A program made the position numbers and the translations under genes. From Rhodobacteraceae bacterium Alg231-30 (GTDB lineage Bacteria > Pseudomonadota > Alphaproteobacteria > Rhodobacterales > Rhodobacteraceae), in contig FREU01000001.1 of the NCBI GenBank assembly GCA_900143615.1, positions 458,767-522,766 of the forward strand: a stretch of DNA of 64,000 nucleotides. The letters run 5' to 3'. Every line of letters starts with the position of its first letter. Position 1 is the first letter of the stretch. Of this stretch, positions 36,277 to 44,713 are shown piece by piece. The notes beneath the pieces are model-generated. The model was not told the DNA's origin. It made no database searches and saw nothing but the letters and a program-made list of their open reading frames with translations.

Positions 36277-37209
36277 TTATTTAGCGAAGTAAGCCGCAGC
36301 ACCGGGGTGAAGCGGAATCTTGAGAGTGGTCGCACGTTCAACTTCAATCTGGCGCGCGTGTGCGTTCTCGGCTCGGAACTCATCCATATTGTCATAGATC
36401 GCTGCCGTGATTTTCATCGCGGTGTCGTCGCTCATGCCCGCATCAACGATGAGCATATTGTTAACGCCCAGCAGCATACCATCGGCATCGGTGCCATAAA
36501 CGTCCGCAGGAATGACCACTTTGTTGTAGTTTGGGTACTTGCCAAGAGCAGCCTCGATGTCCGCATCTGTTAAAGCGATGTATTTCAGCTTTTTATTAGC
36601 TTGGGCTTGCATCACGGCACCGGCTGGGTAGCCGCTTAGTGCAAAGGCTGCGTCGACGTTGCCGTCCGCCAATTGGCTGAAGCCGTCAGAATAGCTGAGA
36701 AAGCTGGGGACGATATCATCCATCGTGAGATCATACAGGCCGAGAACCTGCGTCAGGAATGGGATTGTGCCGCCGCCTGCTGGGCCAACGGCGATTCGCT
36801 TACCTTTTAGATCCGCCACAGAACTGACATCTGAGCCGTCGAGCGTCATCATGTGTAAAACACTAAAGTGCAACGGGCCGATCGCGCGCAGGTTCATCGC
36901 GCCGCTTTTCTTGTAAGGGCCAACGCCTTTGTTTGCGAGGACTGACAGGTTGTTGTTGGTGATTGCGATTTCCACTTCGCCGGTATTTACCAAACGTGGG
37001 TTTTGAACGGATCCTTGGGTCACAACCGGAACCATCGTCAATCCGTCGGCGTGGGAACCGATCAACGTCGAGATTGCTTGGCCTACCGGATAGAATGCGC
37101 CACCTTGGCTGGCCGTTCCAATCCGCAATTCTTCGGCCGCCAAACTAGATGCGCCAAGGGCCGCGATACCAAATGCAGTGGCTCGTAAGCCTTTAAAAAT
37201 GCTTTTCAT
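36277..37209 (-). CDS. TAXI-family TRAP transporter solute-binding protein
   Basis: The ATG at 37209 follows AGGGAGGAAGAA; upstream in-frame ATGs are not supported. The 310-residue product has a signal peptide (MKSIFKGLRATAFGIAALGASSLAA). The TAXI features are IGTASQGGAFYPVGQAIS, TQGSVQNPRLVNTGEVEIAITNNN and LKGKRIAVGPAGGGT. It captures the periplasmic substrate (unknown, possibly a small carboxylate) for the permease encoded downstream. It is divergent from a second TRAP system across a 224-nt regulatory spacer. Confidence 0.93.
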   Translation of the reverse strand: MKSIFKGLRATAFGIAALGASSLAAEELRIGTASQGGAFYPVGQAISTLIGSHADGLTMVPVVTQGSVQNPRLVNTGEVEIAITNNNLSVLANKGVGPYKKSGAMNLRAIGPLHFSVLHMMTLDGSDVSSVADLKGKRIAVGPAGGGTIPFLTQVLGLYDLTMDDIVPSFLSYSDGFSQLADGNVDAAFALSGYPAGAVMQAQANKKLKYIALTDADIEAALGKYPNYNKVVIPADVYGTDADGMLLGVNNMLIVDAGMSDDTAMKITAAIYDNMDEFRAENAHARQIEVERATTLKIPLHPGAAAYFAK

Positions 37210-37334
37210 TTCTTCCTCCCTAGATGCCTCGGCACGCGCCTTTGCCTTATTGTTAATGGTAGGTTGGCCGCCGTGGACTAGAGCAGGGTACTGCAGGAAT
37301 GATGAAACACACAACTAAATTATCGATTTTTTTT

Positions 37335-37353
37335 GACACAAGGCCCTTTTGTC
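37335..37353. promoter_or_regulatory. Inverted repeat between the two divergent TRAP operons
   Basis: GACACAAGGCCCTTTTGTC is a 19-nt imperfect palindrome (8 of 9 arm pairs by eye) about 80 nt before the DctP start and 125 nt before the TAXI start. It overlaps a TTGACA (37333-37338). It could be an operator for a regulator of one or both operons. Confidence 0.45.
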
Positions 37354-37433
37354 GATCAAAGTGGACCGGTATGTAACTTAAAGCTGGGCGTTTCAGTTTG
37401 TGAAAACTGAAAGCGTGCAAACGGGAGGGAACC

Positions 37434-38483
37434 ATGAACTTTAAGAAATTTGGAACAACCGCGATAACAACTGCTGCGGTGATGGCTGGGTCGCTTGTCT
37501 TGCCTGTACAGGCTGCGGAAATAGATGGGCCTAAGGTATTCTGGAAGATTTCGATGTGGGGCAATCCACGTGCACTGTCTGCCGGTATGGAAGAGATGGC
37601 TGCGAAAGCTGCAGAAGCCACTGACGGTAACTTTGAAATCAAAATTTTCTACGGTGGTCAGCTTTCCGGTTCGCGTGAAAATCTGGATGGTCTCAAGCTA
37701 AATGCATTTGAAGGTGCTGCGATCTGTAATTTCTACCACCCGGGTAAAAACCCAGCGTGGATGGTGTTTTCACTCCCCTTCTTGCCATTGGGTGATCCTG
37801 AAGTAGACCGCTATGTACGCTCAAAAATGTTTGAACATCCGGCAATCGTTGCCGACATGGAACGCTGGAATGCAGTGCCCTACGTGTCTGGCTTGCTGCC
37901 ACAGTATGAAATTTTGGGTAAAGGCAAACCGCCTGCGGATCTGGCGGATTGGTCTGGTATGCGCGTGCGCGCCGGAGGTGGACTTGGGTCCGCGATGGAA
38001 AAACTGGGTGCTGTAAAGCAAACATTGCCTGCGGGCGAAACTTCAACCGCATTTCAGCGTGGTGCGCTGGATGCTGCAGCCTTCCCGTTTACTTACGCAC
38101 ATGTGTCTTTCAAGATCAGCGACGAAGCCGAATGGTTCACGTCTAACTTAACACCGGGCACATCTGAGTGTGGTTGGGTGTTTAACAAGACAGCATATGA
38201 TGCGTTGCCCCCGCAATATCAGGAGTTTCTGGTCAGCCAACGGGATATGGTCATGAAGTCCACACAGGCTGCGTATGCCGAGCAAGACAAAAAGAACTTG
38301 CCTGTGTTTGAAGAAACGCTGACCAAAGTCACCTATTCCGATGAACAACTGGCAGAATTCCGCGAAGTCGCAGGTAAGCCAGTGTGGGACGAATGGATTG
38401 CCAAAAACAGCGACGCTTTTGATGCCCAAGGTGTTTTTGACGCGATTTGGGATTACGCCGAAGAAGCCAAGTCAGCCAACTAA
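37434..38483 (+). CDS. TRAP transporter solute-binding protein (DctP family)
   Basis: The 349-residue periplasmic protein has a signal peptide (about residues 1-27). The DctP fold is shown by YGGQLSGSRENLDGLKLNAFEGA, DLADWSGMRVRAGGG (the arginine that usually grips the substrate carboxylate) and FQRGALDAAAFPF. CGGGAGGGAACC precedes the ATG. Substrate is likely an organic acid, not further assignable. The permease genes follow, separated by a stable hairpin. Confidence 0.94.
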   Translation: MNFKKFGTTAITTAAVMAGSLVLPVQAAEIDGPKVFWKISMWGNPRALSAGMEEMAAKAAEATDGNFEIKIFYGGQLSGSRENLDGLKLNAFEGAAICNFYHPGKNPAWMVFSLPFLPLGDPEVDRYVRSKMFEHPAIVADMERWNAVPYVSGLLPQYEILGKGKPPADLADWSGMRVRAGGGLGSAMEKLGAVKQTLPAGETSTAFQRGALDAAAFPFTYAHVSFKISDEAEWFTSNLTPGTSECGWVFNKTAYDALPPQYQEFLVSQRDMVMKSTQAAYAEQDKKNLPVFEETLTKVTYSDEQLAEFREVAGKPVWDEWIAKNSDAFDAQGVFDAIWDYAEEAKSAN

Positions 38484-38501
38484 ATTAGAAAAGAATAACG
38501 T

Positions 38502-38527
38502 CGGGCGGCCTTGATTGGCCGTCCGAT
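38502..38527 (+). promoter_or_regulatory. Intercistronic hairpin, DctP to DctQ
   Basis: TCGGGCGGCC and GGCCGTCCGA form a 10-bp stem (one G-T) with a 6-nt loop, 19 nt after the DctP stop and just before the DctQ start. There is no terminator-type T-run. A role in differential expression of binding protein and permease is inferred. Confidence 0.65.
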
Positions 38528-38546
38528 TATATGTCCGGAGACCAAA

Positions 38547-39170
38547 GTGACCGAAATTCCTCCTCACCCCACGCGTCTTTCAGTGGCTGATCGCTTTCTG
38601 ATGCCTTTTGAAGACTTTGCCAATCTGTGCGCAGCACTGGCAATATTCTTGTTGATGATATTGGGGGTTCTGCAGATCGGCATGCGCTCGATCTTCAATG
38701 CGCCAATCACCGGATATATTGATCTTGTTGAACTCTCGATGGCCAGCATGGCGTTTCTTGGCGCCGCCTATTGCCAGCGCGTGGGAGCCCACATTCGCAT
38801 GGAGCTGCTGGTTGGCCGATTGCATGGTCGTGCGCTTTGGGTGGCGGAAATTTTTGGAACCCTCGTTGCGCTGTTTATCGTCGGAGTGTTGATTTGGTAC
38901 AGCGCGGGGCACTTTGTGCGTTCGTTCACTTTAGGTGACACGACCATAGATGCGGAATTCCCCGTTTGGCCGTCAAAGCTTTTGGTGCCTGTAGCGTTTT
39001 CGCTTTGGTTCCTAAGACTGTCTGTTCAGCTTTGGGGCGCGGTGCGGATGTTCCTAAACCCAGCACTTGCTCCAGAGGCCGTGGTTATCTCCAAGGCGGT
39101 GGCAGAGCAGGCACAAGACGAGATCCATGAAGTCATGGGGGCCTCCGCTGGCGAAGGAGATCGCACATGA
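38547..39170 (+). CDS. TRAP transporter small permease (DctQ family)
   Basis: A GTG start at 38547, with GGAG 6 nt upstream, gives 207 residues; an earlier in-frame TTG falls within the hairpin. Four membrane segments are evident (e.g. LCAALAIFLLMILGVLQIGMR, GTLVALFIVGVLIWYSAG). The C-terminal tail is hydrophilic. DctQ proteins form the complex with DctM and the binding protein. The end overlaps the DctM start by 4 nt (ATGA). Confidence 0.9.
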   Translation: MTEIPPHPTRLSVADRFLMPFEDFANLCAALAIFLLMILGVLQIGMRSIFNAPITGYIDLVELSMASMAFLGAAYCQRVGAHIRMELLVGRLHGRALWVAEIFGTLVALFIVGVLIWYSAGHFVRSFTLGDTTIDAEFPVWPSKLLVPVAFSLWFLRLSVQLWGAVRMFLNPALAPEAVVISKAVAEQAQDEIHEVMGASAGEGDRT

Positions 39171-40486
39171 TTTTTGGAATTGGATTTTCTGACCCGTTTC
39201 TTGTCGGGATCATTGCGTTGTCTCTTCTGTTGGGGCTGACCTTTGCTGGGGTGCGAGTTGTGTTCTCCGCTTCGGTGGTAGGGCTGATTGGCCTTGTTGA
39301 GCTACTGGGGTGGGGACCTGCGGCAGGCATTGTGGGAACGATCCCACATTCAAAATCATCGACCTATGCGCTGAGCGTTCTGCCGATGTTTATCTTTATC
39401 GGGTTTTTGGCGTTTCACGCAGGAATGACCCAGCAACTCTTTGATGCAGCCCGTAAATGGGTGGGCTGGGTGCCAGGTGGTCTGGCTGTGGCAACGGTGT
39501 TTGCGACCGCTGGATTTGCCGCTGTTTCCGGCGCGTCCACGGCGACCTCGGCTGTTTTCTCGCGCGTCGCAATCCCCGAAATGCTGCGCTATGGGTATGA
39601 CAAAAAACTGGCGGCGGGTGTTGTGGCTGCCGGTGGAACACTGGCCACGTTGATTCCGCCGTCCGCAATCATCGTGATTTACGCCATTATCGTGGAGGAA
39701 TCCGTGGGCAAGCTGTTGCTGGCGGGATTCCTTCCTGGGCTCGTTTCAGCTTTGATCTACGCGGGGATTATCATTGTCTGGGCCTTGATACGCCCCCATG
39801 AGGCACCCTCGGTATCGGGCTACACCTGGAAGGAACGTGTGCAATCTCTGCCGGGTGTGTCACCGATCTTCATTGTTATTTTTATCATTATTTCAGCCAT
39901 CTATGGTGGCTGGGCGACCCCAACCGAAGCTGGTGCGCTTGGGGCGGCGGTGGTGTTTGTTGTGGCTTTGCTGCGCGGGACATCCCTTAAGGACATCAAG
40001 GGATCCCTGATGGAGTCTGCGAAGCTGACAGTCATGATCTTTTCGCTGATTTGGGGTGTCCTGATCTTCGTTCGTTTTCTTGGCTTCTCGGGGCTTCCTG
40101 AGGCGTTTACGGCTTGGATTGTCCAACTCGATATGCCGCCAATGGTCATCATGATCTGTATTCTGCTGGCTTATGCCGTGTTGGGTATGTTTATGGACGC
40201 CATTGGGATGCTGTTGCTGACTTTGCCGGTTGTTTATCCGGCGGTGATCGCGCTGGGGTTTGACTCGATTTGGTTTGGCATCATTGTTGTGAAAATGGCC
40301 GAAGTTTGCCTGATCACACCACCGATTGGACTGAACTGCTTTGTGGTCAATGGTGTGCGACCTGACATTTCTTTGGGGCAGGTGTTTCGGGGAATCGCTT
40401 TGTTCTTTATTGCCGACGTGATTACCATCGCAGTTCTTCTGGCGTTCCCGGAAATCGTTACTTGGCTTCCTGACCTTCTTAGCTAA
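39167..40486 (+). CDS. TRAP transporter large permease (DctM family)
   Basis: This is a 439-residue protein of about 12 membrane segments with the classic DctM features: TAGFAAVSGASTATSAVFSRVAIPEMLRYGYDKKLAAGVVAAGGTLATLIPPSAIIVIY and a late LITPPIGLNCFVVNG. It is the ion-coupled channel of the system. The ATGA overlap with DctQ and the 11-nt gap to the GlcG-like gene indicate one operon. Confidence 0.95.
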   Translation: MIFGIGFSDPFLVGIIALSLLLGLTFAGVRVVFSASVVGLIGLVELLGWGPAAGIVGTIPHSKSSTYALSVLPMFIFIGFLAFHAGMTQQLFDAARKWVGWVPGGLAVATVFATAGFAAVSGASTATSAVFSRVAIPEMLRYGYDKKLAAGVVAAGGTLATLIPPSAIIVIYAIIVEESVGKLLLAGFLPGLVSALIYAGIIIVWALIRPHEAPSVSGYTWKERVQSLPGVSPIFIVIFIIISAIYGGWATPTEAGALGAAVVFVVALLRGTSLKDIKGSLMESAKLTVMIFSLIWGVLIFVRFLGFSGLPEAFTAWIVQLDMPPMVIMICILLAYAVLGMFMDAIGMLLLTLPVVYPAVIALGFDSIWFGIIVVKMAEVCLITPPIGLNCFVVNGVRPDISLGQVFRGIALFFIADVITIAVLLAFPEIVTWLPDLLS

Positions 40487-40497
40487 AGGGACATAAA

Positions 40498-40995
40498 ATG
40501 CGTCTTCACACGAGTTTGCCGCTGGAATTGGCCAGCAAAATTGTCGACCAAGCTTTGCACCTAGGACGTGACGAGGGTCTGTTGCCGTTGACCGTTGTTG
40601 TACTGGATGCGGGCGGCAAGCTTGTCGCGGTAAAATCTGAGGACGGGTCAGGGATCATGCGATTTGATGTTGCCTTTGGGAAAGCGTGGGGCGCTCTCGG
40701 GATGGGTATCTCCAGTCGTCTCATTCGCGACCGACTGGCCAGCCGCCCCACGTTTCAATCGGCGTTGGCTACAGCATCAGAGGGCCGGTTAATCCCCGTG
40801 CCGGGGGGCATTTTGATTCGAGACGCTGACGCCATCACGATTGGGGCCGTTGGCATCAGCGGTGATACGTCGGACAAAGACGAGTATTGCGCCATTGAGG
40901 CAGTGAAGTCCGCTGGGTTGTGGACAGAGCCTGATGCGCCGGCTGAAGGGTGGCGAGACTCCTCTCTTTCCGATTCCTATCCTGGGAGTAAATAG
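40498..40995 (+). CDS. GlcG/HbpS-family (heme-degrading domain) protein
   Basis: This 165-residue protein begins LPLELASKIVDQAL. It carries the family pattern VVVLDAGGKLVAVKSEDGSGIMRFDVAFGKAWGALGM, then IPVPGGILIRDADAITIGAVGISGDTSDKDEYCAIEA. The family includes GlcG and the heme-binding HbpS fold, and members often sit next to acid-utilisation and TRAP genes. It closes the DctPQM operon. Its end overlaps the converging cupin gene by 19 nt. The exact role is unknown. Confidence 0.88.
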   Translation: MRLHTSLPLELASKIVDQALHLGRDEGLLPLTVVVLDAGGKLVAVKSEDGSGIMRFDVAFGKAWGALGMGISSRLIRDRLASRPTFQSALATASEGRLIPVPGGILIRDADAITIGAVGISGDTSDKDEYCAIEAVKSAGLWTEPDAPAEGWRDSSLSDSYPGSK

Positions 40996-41615
40996 GCCAG
41001 TTCATCGACGTGGCGCTTTGTAGATTGCAACCTTGGCATTTTTGCATCTTCGGAGTTGAGAATACGAATGGTGGGCTGCCCCAAACAGTCGGCCGGTAGC
41101 ACCATGAATCTCACAAAACTTGATGGGCCTTCGGTTGTCGCCTCAGCTCGAACTGGGGAATTGGCTGCTTCGAACCAAGCGTCCCCTGAATTGACCGAAG
41201 AAACATGCGTGTCGGAAATAATCGTGAGCTCGCCATTCACGAGAAACCGTATCCCGTCGCCGGGGTGCACGTGCCGGTAAGCGATTGCGCCTGCAGGGAA
41301 ATCGACCTGATCCAACCGAAGGACATATTGCGAGTTTTCGTTTTGCATGGGCAAAGCAATATTTGAGCTGAGCGCACAATCACCTTGGGGCGGTCTTTTG
41401 GAGAGTTCAAAGCAGATACAGCTTGAATTGACGACTTTATCAAACCGAAGTGTTTCGCCCTTTTTGAAAAGGTGGCCCTCGCCAGCTGTAATTGTGATTT
41501 CCTGAGCGCGGCAGTATCCTGAGGACACCCACACAGCGGTATATTCGGCCGAACAGGTCCTTTCTGAGGTTGTCTGAGACGAAAGAACCTCGACGGAAAT
41601 GTGCCATTTAGCCAT
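40977..41615 (-). CDS. Cupin-fold protein
   Basis: The ATG at 41615 has GGAG about 11 nt upstream. The 212-residue protein has a central cupin motif (YRHVHPGDGIRFLVNGELTIISDTHVSSVNSGDAWFEA). An N-terminal beta-rich half without the His motif suggests a bicupin with one degenerate barrel. It is convergent with, and slightly overlaps, the GlcG-like gene, and lies downstream of a LysR gene on the same strand. No enzymatic function can be assigned. Confidence 0.72.
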   Translation of the reverse strand: MAKWHISVEVLSSQTTSERTCSAEYTAVWVSSGYCRAQEITITAGEGHLFKKGETLRFDKVVNSSCICFELSKRPPQGDCALSSNIALPMQNENSQYVLRLDQVDFPAGAIAYRHVHPGDGIRFLVNGELTIISDTHVSSVNSGDAWFEAANSPVRAEATTEGPSSFVRFMVLPADCLGQPTIRILNSEDAKMPRLQSTKRHVDELAYLLPG

Positions 41616-41718
41616 GTTTTTCAGTTCTCCATAAAGCTTCGGAAACTATACTTCGGCTTTTTGTGAGAGCAAATTTAATGAGCACTAATCTGAGCGTTTT
41701 TGAGTGAAATGTATCTCT

Positions 41719-42648
41719 CTATTCTTCATCTAAGTTTGCGTGCGGGAAGTCGGATATCGAAATGATCCAATTTCTAACCAACTCGGCCTGAGGCGACAAT
41801 GGTTTGGACCGGGACCAAACTAGGTAAAAGGCGTTCCCTGTGCACCAACTCCAACCCTCCTGACCCGCCAGCAACTGTTTGGAAATAAGGTCGCGCACGA
41901 CATGCTCCCAACCAAATGCAAAGCCTTCTCCAGACATGGCTGCCTGAAGCACCAATGCATAATCGTTCAACCGAAGGCCGGAGCTAAACTCAACTCGTGG
42001 AACGTTGTGGTGCGCAAACCATTGTTCCCAGGTTGGTCTTTCTCGAATGGGTTCTTCAAGATGTATGAGACGTTCGTGCATTAAATTAGGGATCGATCTC
42101 AGATTTCGCGCCGCCGCCATGACACGGGGGCTAGCGACAGGAAATATGACTTCGTCTGCGATTTTTGCTGCATAACATCCCGGCCAATGGCCTTTGCCTC
42201 GACGAATACCAAGGCTGATATTTTCAAAATCCAGATCGGGTTCTCGATCACTAATTTGGACGCGAAGGTCTATTCCGGGATGGTGTTTTTGTAATTCGCT
42301 TAGGCGTGGCATGATCCAATAATACGAAAATGCTGATGATCCATTGAGGGTAACATAGTCTCGCCTGCCCATATTGCGGACTGATTGAAGAGATTGCTCG
42401 ATGTCCCCGAGAGATCGGGATACGTCGGAAAACAAACGGTTCCCCGCCGCCGTTAGGCTAATGGAGCGGTGCCCTCGCAAGAATAATGCAACGCCAAGAG
42501 CCTGCTCCAATTGCTTTATTGCAGCACTTACCGAGGGCTGCTGAATCCCCATGTCTTCAGCAGCTCGCGTGAATGAGCCAAGTCGGGCCGCTGATTCAAA
42601 GATGACCAGGTTTCGTGGCGACCCAATTTGTTTCCAAATGCTATGCAT
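41719..42648 (-). CDS. LysR-family transcriptional regulator (GcvA-like)
   Basis: This 309-residue protein has a winged-helix domain (LGSFTRAAEDMGIQQPSVSAAIKQLEQALGVALFLRGHRSISLT) and a full effector-binding domain. Its style is that of the GcvA branch. It is followed on the same strand by the cupin gene and preceded, 69 nt away, by the ABC ATPase gene end. Its target is not obvious; the adjacent cupin and TRAP operon is the closest candidate. Confidence 0.9.
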   Translation of the reverse strand: MHSIWKQIGSPRNLVIFESAARLGSFTRAAEDMGIQQPSVSAAIKQLEQALGVALFLRGHRSISLTAAGNRLFSDVSRSLGDIEQSLQSVRNMGRRDYVTLNGSSAFSYYWIMPRLSELQKHHPGIDLRVQISDREPDLDFENISLGIRRGKGHWPGCYAAKIADEVIFPVASPRVMAAARNLRSIPNLMHERLIHLEEPIRERPTWEQWFAHHNVPRVEFSSGLRLNDYALVLQAAMSGEGFAFGWEHVVRDLISKQLLAGQEGWSWCTGNAFYLVWSRSKPLSPQAELVRNWIISISDFPHANLDEE

Positions 42649-42717
42649 GTGACAGGTCTAATACACATGTCTGAATTATCAAGCATCCCTGTGGTGTCGC
42701 TGCCTCTCGTTATAATT

Positions 42718-43776
42718 TTAGCGTAGGCGCAAACCGCTTTGCGGATCAAAGAGATAAACCCGCTCGGAGGGCACTGTCATTCCGACGCTATCACCTTCAG
42801 TGCTGCGAATATCGCCGCGCTCCTCGACAATCAGCTTTTCACCGTTCGGAGCGATGAGGTGAGAGTAGGACACTCCGCCCAAAGCTTCGGTGAGTTCAAC
42901 TTGCAGGGTGTCTTCTTGCGCGTTCAATTCGATATGTTCCGGCCGTATCCCCATCGTTACCGTCGAAAGGTGGCTGGGGATCTCGATTGGCGCTTTCAAT
43001 GGTGACGACAGGACCGGGTGAACCAGATGCCCGTCGTTGATTTTACAATCCAGAAAGTTCATTGACGGTGATCCGATGAAACCGGCCACAAAGCGGTTGT
43101 CGGGATTTCGGTAGAGCTCCAGCGGGGCGCCAACTTGCTCTACTCGACCGTCGCGCAGCACAACAATCTTGTCGGCCATGGTCATGGCTTCGACCTGATC
43201 ATGGGTCACATAGATCATCGTAGCGCCGATCTCGCTGTGCAAACGCGATATTTCGACCCGCATTTCGACCCGAAGTTCGGCGTCGAGGTTGGAAAGCGGT
43301 TCGTCAAACAAAAAGACTTCGGGACCACGGACAATCGCGCGCCCGATAGCAACACGTTGGCGTTGGCCGCCCGACAGGGCCTTGGGTTTGCGTTTTAGAT
43401 AATCACCAAGTTTGAGAATGTCCGATGCCGTTTGCACCTTTTCTTCGATTTCAGCTTTAGGCACGCCGTTCATCCGCAAGCCAAAACCCATATTCTCGGC
43501 CACTGTCATGTGCGGATAGAGCGCATAAGTCTGGAAAACCATCGCAACACCACGTTTGGCGGGGTCCAACCTAGTAACGTCGCGCGTACCAATGCTGATG
43601 CTGCCCTCGGTCGTTTCTTCTAGCCCTGCAATCATCCGTAAGAGCGTGGACTTGCCGCAGCCTGACGGTCCGACAAAAACGCAGAACTCTCCATCTTCGA
43701 TCTCAAGGTCAATTCCGTGGATGACCTGTGTTTGGCCGTATCGTTTGATTGCGTTTTGAAGCGTAACACCAGTCAT
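42718..43776 (-). CDS. Sugar ABC transporter ATP-binding protein (MalK/UgpC type)
   Basis: The ATG at 43776 begins MTGVTLQNAIKRYGQTQVI and overlaps the IclR stop (ATGA). The 352-residue protein has Walker A GPSGCGKST, the Q-loop MVFQTYALYPHMTVAEN, signature LSGGQRQRVAIGRAI, Walker B VFLFDEPLSNLD, and an H-loop VTHDQVEAMT. A C-terminal TOBE-like regulatory domain follows (about 235-352). It energises the two permeases encoded across the divergent promoter at 46062-47838. Confidence 0.94.
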   Translation of the reverse strand: MTGVTLQNAIKRYGQTQVIHGIDLEIEDGEFCVFVGPSGCGKSTLLRMIAGLEETTEGSISIGTRDVTRLDPAKRGVAMVFQTYALYPHMTVAENMGFGLRMNGVPKAEIEEKVQTASDILKLGDYLKRKPKALSGGQRQRVAIGRAIVRGPEVFLFDEPLSNLDAELRVEMRVEISRLHSEIGATMIYVTHDQVEAMTMADKIVVLRDGRVEQVGAPLELYRNPDNRFVAGFIGSPSMNFLDCKINDGHLVHPVLSSPLKAPIEIPSHLSTVTMGIRPEHIELNAQEDTLQVELTEALGGVSYSHLIAPNGEKLIVEERGDIRSTEGDSVGMTVPSERVYLFDPQSGLRLR

Positions 43777-44567
43777 AGAGAAACTACCTTTTGTTGCCGT
43801 GTTTCGGGAAACCGCCATGCTTGGGCTTCTTGGCCAATGCTTGACGCTGTTTCTTGAATGCGCGGCGCCCAGATTTCCAATTGTTTTAGAGAGGTTCGGC
43901 TCGTAGGACCTGTTACAGACAGGGCTCCGAGCATGCGTCCGTTCGGGGTCAAAATAGGCACCGCGACACACACAATGCCTGGCTCATGCTCCTCACGGTC
44001 AAAGGCATAGCCACGCGTTCGAATATTTGCCAATTCGCAACGAAGTTCGTCTTCTGAGCCAAGGGTTGTTGGCGTGAAGCGGTGGAAACTTTGTAAGGTG
44101 ATGGCCTTTTGAAGAGCTTCCTCCGGGAGAAACGCCATCATAGCTTTGCCAACGCCTGTGCAATACGCAGGGCCAACCTTGCCCGCTTGCGAATACATTT
44201 CCACTGGATCTTTGGCATTACGCTTGTCGACGTAAAGCACTTGAGATGAGTCTAATTGCGCTAAATGGACGGTTTCCCCGAGCGCCTCAGACAACTCATC
44301 CAAATAGGGGCGCGCAATTGGGGCGAGTGAACTTTGCGTCCAAGCAGAGTGCGCTAGCCGCACCAAACGCATCCCCGGTGTATAGGTTTGATGCTCCGAG
44401 TCGTAACTAAGCATACCCTGATTGGTGAGAGTTTGCAGGAAGCGGTAAAGAGTCGCCTTTGGGAAGGGGCTTTGTGCTTGTAACTCACCAAATCGGGCAG
44501 GGCGCCCGAACGAGGCAACCTGATCAAGCACGTCGCAGGCTTTGCCAACGGTTCCGTCTCCGGACAT
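43773..44567 (-). CDS. IclR-family transcriptional regulator
   Basis: This 264-residue protein has the N-terminal winged helix (KACDVLDQVASFGRPARFGELQAQSPFPKATLYRFLQTLTNQGML) and the IclR effector domain (TVHLAQLDSSQVLYVDKRN, GVGKAMMAFLPEE, EHEPGIVCVAVPILTPNGRMLGALSV). It is divergent from the sugar-binding protein gene. The spacer carries two tandem palindromes that are good candidates for its operator. It is coupled to the ABC ATPase gene. It probably senses a galactose-derived metabolite. Confidence 0.93.
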   Translation of the reverse strand: MSGDGTVGKACDVLDQVASFGRPARFGELQAQSPFPKATLYRFLQTLTNQGMLSYDSEHQTYTPGMRLVRLAHSAWTQSSLAPIARPYLDELSEALGETVHLAQLDSSQVLYVDKRNAKDPVEMYSQAGKVGPAYCTGVGKAMMAFLPEEALQKAITLQSFHRFTPTTLGSEDELRCELANIRTRGYAFDREEHEPGIVCVAVPILTPNGRMLGALSVTGPTSRTSLKQLEIWAPRIQETASSIGQEAQAWRFPETRQQKVVSL

Positions 44568-44609
44568 GGTCTTTCCTCCTCCTTTTCGCAGCGTCGCTGC
44601 AAGAATCTG

Positions 44610-44675
44610 TTGACAACACTAGCGGAGTCGATGTGTAGTTTTCAACATGTAAAACAGAGTTTCAATATATGAAAC
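44610..44675. promoter_or_regulatory. Putative IclR operator pair in the divergent promoter
   Basis: GTTTTCAACATGTAAAAC (44638-44655) and GTTTCAATATATGAAAC (44659-44675) are two related palindromes whose centres are about 20.5 bp apart, two helical turns. TTGACA at 44610-44615 could be a -35 element with its -10 region and start inside the palindromes, which would suit repression of the sugar operon. Confidence 0.62.
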
Positions 44676-44713
44676 CTACAATACTGTGTTTTTGGAGCGA
44701 TAGGGAGGAAACC

